Source of the DNA: Candidatus Hydrogenedentes bacterium UBA2224
GTDB taxonomy: Bacteria > Hydrogenedentota > Hydrogenedentia > Hydrogenedentales > SLHB01
DNA length: 7,201 nt
Direction of reading: 5' to 3'
NCBI GenBank assembly: GCA_002348185.1
Contig: DDYW01000093.1
Coordinates: 12,419-19,619 of the forward strand
A model generated the notes under the pieces. It was not told the DNA's origin and made no database searches. It was given only the letters and a program-made list of their open reading frames with translations. Positions 1 through 6,145 of this stretch are shown piece by piece; position 1 is the first letter of the stretch, and each line of letters begins with the position of its first letter. The translations under genes were made by a program, and so were the position numbers.

Positions 1-61
1 GCGACAACGTGTCCCCGTTCGAACAGGGATAGGGGGGATTCGCCCGATCCACGGGTTTCAT
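1..61 (-). CDS. Possible 5' end of a further operon gene, cut by the window edge
   Basis: An ATG at 59..61 on the minus strand opens a reading frame of 20 full codons that runs off the left edge without a stop. The predicted start is MKPVDRANPPYPCSNGDTLS. It lies only 6 bases beyond the TAG of the GT87 gene, in the same direction, which is the spacing seen elsewhere in this operon. The upstream sequence offers only a weak ribosome site (GATGAG, inside the end of the previous gene). Twenty residues are too few to name a family. The region could equally be a non-coding 3' flank. Confidence 0.3.
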   Translation of the reverse strand, partial: MKPVDRANPPYPCSNGDTLS

Positions 62-67
62 CCGCGG

Positions 68-1423
68 CTACTCATCAAACTCGCCCCCTGCGGAGTCGTT
101 AAAGGCCGGGGCGTCCATCCCGTCCACCTCGTCCACGCGATGTTCGCGCGCCCGGCCGGTGAAGCCCGGCCCATCGCACGGATCAGAACGCAGCCTCCAG
201 TGCGCATACACGCCCAGCGCCCAGATCGCATAGACGGTCAGCAGCGGGTAGTAGTTGGTACAGGTCTCGACCAGAAACTTGAAACCGGGAGAGCGGCCCG
301 TGATGGGCGCCGGCACCATCAGGGCCACCAGCAGCAGGGAGGCATTCACGTAGCGCATTCGCCGGATGAGGTAATACGCGGGCAACAGCCCCACCGCGTA
401 TTCGCCGACCATGAGGCGCGGCGTCAGCATCAGGTAGACCAGGCAGGCGAACACGACCAGCAACAGGTTTCGTTCCCGCGGCTCCGCGCTCGGATAGCGT
501 CGCATGGTCACCCACGTGATGCCGCAGACCGTCAGCGCGAGCGCCGCAAACGTCAGCACCGGCAGCGCGTGCGGGACGGATAACGAGAGCTTCCCGCCCA
601 GGTTGGTGAGCAGGGTCTTGATCAGCGGCCACGTGGCCGGCGCGCCGGCGAAATTCTCCACCGGCCCGGCTTCGACGGGAACCAGCCCCTGGATCTCGCC
701 GATGTTCTTGAGAAACTCGGGCATCAACTCGGGATACAGCACGTACGACGCCCCGTGAAGAAGCACGAAGGCCGCGCTCCCCGCCGCGCACCACCCCCAT
801 TTCTTTCGCCCCTCCACCAGCAGTAACAGGACGAGAAAGAACCCCGGCGTATACTTGAAAATCGAAGCGCCTGCCGTAAGAACGATAAACCACCCCAGCC
901 GCCCGCGGACGTACGCGTACAACCCGAGCCACAGCACCGTCTGGGCCAGGAACGAGATGTTCCCCGCGTGAATGTCCCAGTAGATCGCGTAATTGAACCC
1001 GATCAGACACACGAACAGAAACACGTTGTCGACGCCGCTCCCCAGAAACTTGCGTTGCCACAGCCAGAGACACAGCACCAGCGCCGCGCATTTCAGCGCC
1101 AAAAAACACCGGTACGACGTTTCATAACCGGCAAGCGCAAACGGACGCAGCAGGTTCAGCGACAGCGGCGGATAGGCGTACGGCAGGACGAATCGGCCCC
1201 CGGCCAGTTCATGCGTGACTTCGGAGTCGTAGGGGTTCTGCCCCTGGCTGAAGGCGAGCGCCGCGTAATAATAGGGCTGGAAATTGACCTGAAACCGGTC
1301 CGTCTGGACCGCGATCTTGACCGCAACGGCAATCGTGTACACGGCAAGAAGCGCCGTCACCGCTCGCGCGGCGCGCCGCCTCCACACCCCTCGTTGACCG
1401 CTGGAGTACTCCGCCTCTTCCAT
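68..1423 (-). CDS. Polytopic membrane glycosyltransferase of the GT87 (DUF2029) type
   Basis: This 451-residue protein is hydrophobic throughout, with roughly ten membrane segments. The first spans about residues 19-38 and the last about 390-408, followed by a hydrophilic, acidic tail of about 40 residues. Family-like motifs are visible: the first extracytoplasmic loop NFQPYYYAALAFSQGQNPYD (47-66), YAYPPLSLNLLRP (82-94), GNISFLAQ (154-161) and IFKYTPGFFLVLLLL (188-202). Known GT87 enzymes are GT-C-fold transferases that use polyprenyl-phosphate sugars, often mannose, on the outer face of the inner membrane. The loop position usually held by Asp (D-F/L-x-x-Y) appears to be Asn47, although Asp42 is nearby. 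The gene starts 63 bases after the carrier-protein gene and probably shares its transcript. An acceptor-building role for the acylation operon is inferred. The ATG at 1423 has only a weak ribosome site. Confidence 0.8.
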   Translation of the reverse strand: MEEAEYSSGQRGVWRRRAARAVTALLAVYTIAVAVKIAVQTDRFQVNFQPYYYAALAFSQGQNPYDSEVTHELAGGRFVLPYAYPPLSLNLLRPFALAGYETSYRCFLALKCAALVLCLWLWQRKFLGSGVDNVFLFVCLIGFNYAIYWDIHAGNISFLAQTVLWLGLYAYVRGRLGWFIVLTAGASIFKYTPGFFLVLLLLVEGRKKWGWCAAGSAAFVLLHGASYVLYPELMPEFLKNIGEIQGLVPVEAGPVENFAGAPATWPLIKTLLTNLGGKLSLSVPHALPVLTFAALALTVCGITWVTMRRYPSAEPRERNLLLVVFACLVYLMLTPRLMVGEYAVGLLPAYYLIRRMRYVNASLLLVALMVPAPITGRSPGFKFLVETCTNYYPLLTVYAIWALGVYAHWRLRSDPCDGPGFTGRAREHRVDEVDGMDAPAFNDSAGGEFDE

Positions 1424-1486
1424 GCCTGCCGAATTCCAGAGAGCACGCCGGCCGCCCGCGCGGCGCGCCTCGCGTCTTCCCGGCGG

Positions 1487-1729
1487 CTATCCGGACTTGC
1501 GCTCCACAAACGCCAGAATCCGTGCCACCGAATCCAGATTGTCCAGATTCACCTCCGTCGGGCGGAAGGTGATCCCGGCCTCCGATTCCACGTACGAGAT
1601 CAGCGACACCATGCAGAAGGAGTCCAGAAGCCCGTCGGAAAACAGCACGGTATTGTCGTCCACTTCGCCTTTCTCAAGGCCGAACGTGGAGAGAATATAG
1701 TCGATAAGAGCGTCTCGGACAAGCGTCAT
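1487..1729 (-). CDS. Acyl carrier protein, DltC-like role
   Basis: This 80-residue protein has the size and pattern of a phosphopantetheine carrier: an amphipathic N-terminal helix, a conserved D-G-L-L-D-S-F segment (residues 32-38) and a C-terminal helix. Ser37 in DSF (variant of the usual DSL) is the expected 4'-phosphopantetheine attachment site. It should sit in the cytoplasm, receive an acyl group from the ligase encoded just upstream, and pass it to the MBOAT. The ATG at 1729 was chosen because the carrier fold begins there and a purine-rich site (GGAAGGGAAG) lies just before it. An upstream in-frame ATG at 1819 would add a non-conserved, low-complexity stretch and overlap the ligase gene. 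The gap to the ligase is 76 bases. Whether the load is D-alanine or another acid cannot be read from the carrier. Confidence 0.88.
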   Translation of the reverse strand: MTLVRDALIDYILSTFGLEKGEVDDNTVLFSDGLLDSFCMVSLISYVESEAGITFRPTEVNLDNLDSVARILAFVERKSG

Positions 1730-1805
1730 TCGTCTTCCCTTCCGCGGTGTTCCTTCCGGCGCGCCCTCCCCTCGGAAAGCATCCGCGATGGCGCGTCCGG
1801 CAGTT

Positions 1806-3368
1806 TCATTTCCGATCATTGCGCAGGCACGTCTCGATGACAGCGCGCCGGTCGACCTTTCCCGTGCCTGCAATGGGCATGGCCCCCTCCCACACATGGA
1901 TTTTCTGAGGAACCATGAAGGTCGGCATGTTCTGGCGGCAATATTGCGTCAGCTCGGCCAGATTCACGCCATGCCGTTCCGCCGAAACGGCAATGTGAAC
2001 CACCTGCCCCAGCATGTCGTCTTCTACTCCGAAGGCCACGACATGGTTCGCCAGACCGCTGCGCTGCACGATGTCCTCCACCTCGGTCGGGCTCACACGG
2101 TATCCGCTGCACTTGATCACCGAATCGGCGCGCTCGACAAACCACAGAAAGCCCTCGTCGTCAATACGCACGATGTCGCCGCTGTAATGGACAATCTCGT
2201 CGCCGATGAGCGGCCGAAGCGCCGCGCAGGTCCGGAAACTCTTCGCCGTGGTGTCCGGATCGCCCCAGTACCCTTTGGTGACCAGCGTGCCGCGGTGAAC
2301 GAGTTCCCCCTGTTCGCCGGGGCCGCAGAGCCCCGTTGCGGGATCGACGATGAACACGTCCACATTGCGGCAGGGCCGCCCCAGCGAGCCCATCTTGTCG
2401 TGGAACCGTTCGGGGGGCAGCACCGTCGAGCGAAACGCTTCCGTGAGCCCGTAGGTCAGGTAGATGTCCACCCCCGCCAGGACCCGGGGCAGGGCCTCAA
2501 GCGTCGGGAGCGGGATCTTCCCGCCGGAACTGGTGATGTACCGGAGCGACGGCATCCGGGCCGGTTCCTGCTGGAGATAAGCCACGATCTCGATCCAACT
2601 GACGGGGAACGCCGCCATGCCGGTCACCTGTTGCGCGTTGATCGTCGCGACAATCTCCGAAGGAATCGCCACGGGCTGCAATACGAGCGCGCCGCCCCGG
2701 AGAAACATGGTCGTGACCTGAAGCAGCCCCCACGGCGCGCTCAGCGACACCAGGCCGAGGATGCGGTCCTCGGCGCTGTTGTGCAGGTAGTCCGCCACGC
2801 GGTGGGTCCCGTCAAGCAGGTTCAGGTGGGTCGTCATCACCCCCTTCGGCATGCCCGTCGAGCCGGAGGTGTAGTGCAGCGAAGCCAGGTCCGCATCGAC
2901 CGGCCGGTTCGCGGGCGCCTCGCCGCGCCGGGGCAGCTCGTCCCAGCCCGTCGCGTTCGCGAGGCCCTCCGGCCGGCCCAGCACAACGAGCTCCCTGACC
3001 GCGCGGAGCGCCCCCGCCTTTTCGGCCAGCATCGCCCGCCGGCGATCGGTGAAAAGGAGCTTCACCTGGCAATCGTGCAGGATGTGCTCCAACTGCGGCA
3101 CGCTGCGCTGGTAGCTCACGTTAACGACAATCGCCCCGATCCGCGCCACGGCAAACGTCACGACGACTTCTTCGATGCTCTTGTGCAGATGGACCGCCAC
3201 GCGGTCCCCGCGCCGGATACCGCGCTCATGCAGCCAGGCGGCGAGGGCCTCCGCCCGGCACGCCAGCTCCCCATACGTGAGCTCCGCGTCTCCCAGCACC
3301 AGCGCGACCCTGTCGGCACGGTCGGGAAGGTTCTTTTCGAGCAGATCGTACAGCGTATAGAGAACCAT
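1806..3368 (-). CDS. AMP-forming acyl ligase (adenylate-forming enzyme), activating component of a Dlt-like operon
   Basis: This 520-residue protein carries the adenylate-forming motifs in order: A3 phosphate loop YTSGSTGMPKGV (166-177), A5 YGLTE (306-310), YSGD (395-398), A8 hinge region IKCSGYRVSPTEVE (418-431) and A10 GTGKVDR (502-508) with the catalytic Lys504. Family enzymes form an acyl-AMP and transfer the acyl group to a phosphopantetheine thiol, here most likely on the adjacent carrier protein. The stretches YGLTEAFRSTVLPPE and GELVHRGTLVTKGYWGDP recall, from memory, the exosortase A-associated acyl-CoA ligase family (TIGR03098) more than DltA. Near residues 207-214 (VSLSAPWG), where DltA and peptide synthetases carry the Asp that binds the substrate amino group, no Asp is visible. 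A carboxylic acid other than an amino acid is therefore plausible. The start ATG follows GGAGG by 10 bases. Confidence 0.88.
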   Translation of the reverse strand: MVLYTLYDLLEKNLPDRADRVALVLGDAELTYGELACRAEALAAWLHERGIRRGDRVAVHLHKSIEEVVVTFAVARIGAIVVNVSYQRSVPQLEHILHDCQVKLLFTDRRRAMLAEKAGALRAVRELVVLGRPEGLANATGWDELPRRGEAPANRPVDADLASLHYTSGSTGMPKGVMTTHLNLLDGTHRVADYLHNSAEDRILGLVSLSAPWGLLQVTTMFLRGGALVLQPVAIPSEIVATINAQQVTGMAAFPVSWIEIVAYLQQEPARMPSLRYITSSGGKIPLPTLEALPRVLAGVDIYLTYGLTEAFRSTVLPPERFHDKMGSLGRPCRNVDVFIVDPATGLCGPGEQGELVHRGTLVTKGYWGDPDTTAKSFRTCAALRPLIGDEIVHYSGDIVRIDDEGFLWFVERADSVIKCSGYRVSPTEVEDIVQRSGLANHVVAFGVEDDMLGQVVHIAVSAERHGVNLAELTQYCRQNMPTFMVPQKIHVWEGAMPIAGTGKVDRRAVIETCLRNDRK

Positions 3369-3439
3369 GACCTGTCACCCTCCGCCGGTAGGCGTGCCGC
3401 GTTTCGTGCCGGCCCCGGCGTGCCTCACGCCATCTGCCT

Positions 3440-4627
3440 TCACGCGGGAAGATGCAGAAAGACGAGCCGCGCCAGGATCCGAAACGCATCGTACACGGGA
3501 AACTGGTATTCGATGATCAGAAACGCCGTGCTGGGCACCACAAACATCATTGTAATCGGGATGCTGGCATAGCGCCAGGGCGCGCGCTCCATGAAACGCC
3601 ACCGCTTCGCCCGTTTAATCCGGGTCCACGTCATATAGGCGGCCACGCCGGCCGCCTGATACAAGCCCCAGCCCACGCGTGTGAGCGTGCCCGAGTGCCA
3701 CAGCCCCATGACCAGAAACGATGCGACCGTCGCCAGGTAGGGGTTGCGCGTCAGCCCGATGACCGGCATGTACACGTACGTTTGACACCAGCCCGACAGC
3801 GTCATGTGCCACCGCTTCCAGAAATTGCTGATGTTCGGGGCGACAATGGGGAAATTGAAGTTCTCCATGATCCGGATGCCATACAGCCGGCTGATGCCGA
3901 TCGCGATGTCCGAGTACGCGCTGAAATCCATGTAATAGATGAGAAACATCACGGCAAGATAGGCCCAGACCTTCCAGGTGGGCAGCACGTCGAGCCGCAG
4001 CACGAACGACGCCGGCGTCACATCCCGGAGCAGCGGCCTGAGAAGCATTTCGGCGATCACAAGTTTCTTAATGAGACCGTGAATGACGCGCGTGAGCCCT
4101 TCCACCGTCGACTGCACCTGCCAGAAGGTCTCGCGGTTCTCGATGAAATGGTCAAACCGCTCGATGGGACCTGCCGTAAAGGTCGGAAACAAGAACGTGT
4201 AACAGAAAAAATCCGGCAATGACCGGTGCTGAATGTTGCCCCGGGCCGTCTCGACCGCATAGTGGATGAACTTGAACGTGAATTAACTGATGCCCAGCGG
4301 AATGATGAGTTGTTTTTCCGTGGGACCGGGCGAAAACGCCTGCACAAGGGGCGGAATGTACTTGAAATACGCCAGGTAGCCAAGGATGGCCAGGATTAGG
4401 AAGATCAGCAGCCGGTTTTTCGCGCCGTCCCCGCCCGCGGCCCGCGGCGCCAGATAGTAGAAAGCCACCGTCCACCCCGCCAGGGCCAGCACGCTGAACG
4501 GCGCCAGGGTGGCCAGGTATCCCATCGAGGCGAGCGCCAGAAAACCCGTGCGAAAACGAAGCGGCAGCAGCCAGAACACGACAGCCGATGCCAACACGGC
4601 GAGCCAGAAGGTGCCGGATTGTATCAT
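3440..4627 (-). pseudogene. MBOAT-family membrane O-acyltransferase (DltB/AlgI-like) interrupted by an in-frame TAA
   Basis: The frame runs from the ATG at 4627 to TGA at 3440, 395 codons, with one TAA at codon 115 and no frame change. Codons 1-114 encode the hydrophobic N-terminal half, ending PLGIS. The frame resumes at once with FTFKFIHYAVE, continuing the conserved G-I-S-[FY]-[FY]-T-F stretch of the family. Downstream come FPTFTAGPIERF (147-158), DFSAYSDIAIG (234-244), NFWKRWHMTLSGW (268-280) with the putative catalytic His274, and GLWHSGT (308-314) with His311. All MBOAT landmarks are therefore present. Such enzymes move an acyl group from a cytoplasmic donor across the membrane. The downstream half has no ATG near the break (codon 137 is TTG), so it is not an obvious separate gene. 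The gene starts 3 bases after the DltX-like gene. Sequencing error, true nonsense mutation or readthrough are all possible. Confidence 0.87.
4283..4285 (-). other. In-frame TAA stop inside the MBOAT gene
   Basis: Read on the minus strand the context is GGC ATC AGT TAA TTC ACG TTC. The reading frame is identical before and after the stop (4285 minus 4219 is 66 bases). Changing the third base to T or C would give Tyr and the family-typical GISYFTF. The six other stops visible in the window are TAG or TGA, so this is the only TAA in a gene context here. Confidence 0.9.
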
Positions 4628-4630
4628 CGC

Positions 4631-4759
4631 CTAAAACGCCTGGTACCGGAAGATCCGCGCGCCCGACTCCAGCCCCACGAGTCGTGCGACGGCGAGAAAC
4701 AGCAGCGTGCCAAGCACCAGGGCCTGCAACGTGATGCCGAGCAGACGGGGAAACCCCAT
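4631..4759 (-). CDS. DltX-like single-span membrane microprotein with C-terminal FxYxxF
   Basis: A 42-residue frame starts MGFPRLLGITLQ and ends ARIFRYQAF. Residues 6-25 form one hydrophobic span flanked by Arg5 and Arg26. The last six residues, FRYQAF (37-42), match the F-x-Y-x-x-F tail known for DltX, in which the tyrosine is proposed to carry D-alanine between DltB and DltD. The gene sits between the SGNH gene (2 bases away) and the MBOAT gene (3 bases away), exactly where such a partner would be expected. An excellent ribosome site, AGGAGG, lies 7 bases before the ATG at 4759. An in-frame ATG two codons earlier (4765) overlaps the SGNH stop as ATGA but lies too close to that site. The tail is expected to be extracytoplasmic. 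Homology over so short a length rests on motif, topology and context. Confidence 0.8.
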   Translation of the reverse strand: MGFPRLLGITLQALVLGTLLFLAVARLVGLESGARIFRYQAF

Positions 4760-4773
4760 CGTCATCCCTCCTT
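4760..4773 (-). promoter_or_regulatory. Strong ribosome binding site for the DltX-like gene
   Basis: On the minus strand, GGAAGGAGGGATGACG directly precedes the ATG at 4759. The AGGAGG core lies 7 bases before that start and inside the last codons of the SGNH gene. It supports the microgene being translated and decides its start over the in-frame ATG at 4765, which lies one base from the core. Confidence 0.75.
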
Positions 4774-5907
4774 CCCGGTGTGCGGATTCTTGATGAGCGC
4801 CGTCAGGTGAGCCGCGAGCACATGCGTGTACCGCTTCGCGGCGTCCGTATCCCAGATGTGGCTCGTATCGATGAATTCACCGGGCGCGAGTTCCGCTTCG
4901 GCGGTCATGTCCAGGTACGGCACGCCCCACGTTTCCGCATGGGCTCGCACATCCTTCTCGTACATCGTGAGCGCTTCTCTGCACTCCGGCGAGTCCCGCA
5001 TGATGCGGTCAGCGCGCGGGTTCCTCACGGACTCCAGTAACACCACCTGGATGCCGCCCGCTTCCCGCAGACATGCGATCGTGCGCCCCATCACCTCGAA
5101 GTTGCGCGGCCCGTTCTCCGCGTACCCCCCGATCCGCTGACGCAGCGACGCTTCGGCCATCGCCCATTCGTCTTCGGAGAGGACCCTCCACGTCCGGGCC
5201 TGATGCAGGTCGGGAACTACCGGGCCCTTCACCAGATTCAGCACCGCCCACGGCCGCGCCGAGAAGAAACCGTGGTGATCCAGAAAGAAGTTCCCGGTGC
5301 GCCTCGGCAACGCGATGCCCGCCCGATGCGCTTCTTCGTCGAACGCGCCGGCATCGAGGGCCAGGCGCGGCTGCCGCACCAGATCCTCGAAGAACCCCTG
5401 CGGAAGCGCCATCTTCCCCGGCGACACCTCCAGAACCACCACTCCCTGAACCCGGCCGGCAATCCGGTCCGCGATGGCCGAGGCTTCCCAATGCGTGAGG
5501 CCCGCGGCGGTCAAGGGAAGAACGCGGAAGTTCTGACCGAGTTCCTCGGTCATCAGACCCGCCAGGTACTCTGCGCCGGCGATGGATTCCCGCAATGCGG
5601 ACGCCCCGATCAGCGCAATTGCCGGTTCCGGAGACTCGATCCGCGCCGCCTGCAGCACCGTGCACGTCAGGTAGGCGTAGTCGTCTTTCCAGTCCGCCAT
5701 GAAATAGCCGCAACCCGCCCCGGCCAGCAGGTCTTGCGTAAGCAGGGCGACACAGCAAAGGAACAGGACGACGGCGACCAGCAACGCGCCCAGGAGAGCG
5801 GGCAAAGAAGGATGAAACGCGCCTGCGGCCAAATCGCTCAGCCAACGGCGCGACGGTCTGCTTACCTCAGCCTCAGTGGATGTCAAGCGGCTTTCCCCGG
5901 CAGACAA
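4762..5907 (-). CDS. SGNH-fold membrane-anchored acyltransferase component (DltD/AlgJ-like)
   Basis: The 381-residue product has a hydrophilic N-terminal stretch, one membrane span at about residues 36-57 and a large domain expected on the periplasmic side. SGNH hallmarks are visible: block I ALIGASALRES (98-108) with nucleophile candidate Ser103, a strand VVLLESVRNP (288-297), and the C-terminal FIDTSH (345-350) giving the Asp347/His350 pair. In Dlt and alginate systems, proteins of this design hand the acyl group from the MBOAT stage to the polymer. This role is inferred from fold and neighbours, since sequence similarity to DltD proper is not obvious. No ATG is available before the membrane span: the first candidate is TTG at 5907, directly after an in-frame TGA at 5911..5913, and TTG at 5886 is another choice. 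A GGAGG at 5927..5931 is 19 bases from the first, so the start is uncertain. Confidence 0.78.
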   Translation of the reverse strand: MSAGESRLTSTEAEVSRPSRRWLSDLAAGAFHPSLPALLGALLVAVVLFLCCVALLTQDLLAGAGCGYFMADWKDDYAYLTCTVLQAARIESPEPAIALIGASALRESIAGAEYLAGLMTEELGQNFRVLPLTAAGLTHWEASAIADRIAGRVQGVVVLEVSPGKMALPQGFFEDLVRQPRLALDAGAFDEEAHRAGIALPRRTGNFFLDHHGFFSARPWAVLNLVKGPVVPDLHQARTWRVLSEDEWAMAEASLRQRIGGYAENGPRNFEVMGRTIACLREAGGIQVVLLESVRNPRADRIMRDSPECREALTMYEKDVRAHAETWGVPYLDMTAEAELAPGEFIDTSHIWDTDAAKRYTHVLAAHLTALIKNPHTGKEG

Positions 5908-5937
5908 GGATCAACTTCAACAATAACCTCCAATAAT

Positions 5938-5976
5938 CTTGGACCAAGGATAGCAAAGCGCCCTTCAGAAAGACAA
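5938..5976 (-). promoter_or_regulatory. Candidate sigma70-type promoter of the acylation operon with an overlapping dyad
   Basis: On the minus strand, TTGTCT (5971..5976) and TATCCT (5947..5952) are 18 bases apart, each matching four of six consensus positions. They lead toward the SGNH gene. An odd dyad CTTGG-A-CCAAG (5938..5948) overlaps the -10 box and the probable transcription start, where a repressor could bind. Both calls are by eye in a short region where such matches can arise by chance. Confidence 0.3.
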
Positions 5977-6093
5977 TGCGCGACAGCGGTCTGGCAGTTT
6001 CGACCCCTGCTCCGCTACGCTCAACCATTGGCGGGCGCTGCGGTCTCCGGAACCTCGTTCAAACCCTGGCCACGCGCAAGCGCGACGCTCTGG

Positions 6094-6122
6094 ATGACGG
6101 ACGCGTCCGCGAACGCTATGAT
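6094..6122 (+). promoter_or_regulatory. Candidate promoter of the CBM9-like gene
   Basis: ATGACG (6094..6099, four of six to TTGACA) and TATGAT (6117..6122, five of six to TATAAT) have the ideal 17-base spacing. Transcription would start near 6129, giving a leader of under 20 bases that carries the ribosome site. This is a by-eye prediction. Confidence 0.4.
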
Positions 6123-6130
6123 AGTGACCC

Positions 6131-6138
6131 GGAGGAGG
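6131..6138 (+). promoter_or_regulatory. Ribosome binding site of the CBM9-like gene
   Basis: GGAGGAGG lies 7 bases before the ATG at 6146. It is a near-perfect anti-16S match and fixes that start. Confidence 0.75.
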
Positions 6139-6145
6139 TCGAAAC

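Noticed and set aside
1451..1464. GC-rich inverted repeat between carrier and GT87 genes as a terminator
   Set aside because: The stem is only 5 base pairs with a 4-base loop and no U-run follows in either direction. Such repeats are expected by chance in this composition.
968..1840. 290-codon plus-strand frame
   Set aside because: It is antisense to the GT87 and carrier-protein genes and has Arg/Gln-rich shadow composition.
1730..1897. Longer N-terminus for the carrier protein
   Set aside because: The added residues are unlike any carrier protein and would overlap the ligase gene. A good ribosome site precedes the ATG at 1729.
1788..3572. 594-codon plus-strand open frame
   Set aside because: It is antisense to the ligase gene, whose adenylation motifs are unmistakable. 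The translation is rich in Arg, His and Gln, typical of a shadow frame in GC-rich DNA, and shows no family motif.
3440..4219. Downstream MBOAT half as an independent gene
   Set aside because: Its apparent first codon is TTG in the middle of a conserved MBOAT stretch, without a ribosome site. The same frame continues upstream to the TAA.
5009..5845. 278-codon minus-strand frame within the SGNH gene
   Set aside because: It is an alternative frame dominated by Gly, Arg and Ser. The SGNH frame carries the block I and Asp/His motifs and the membrane span.
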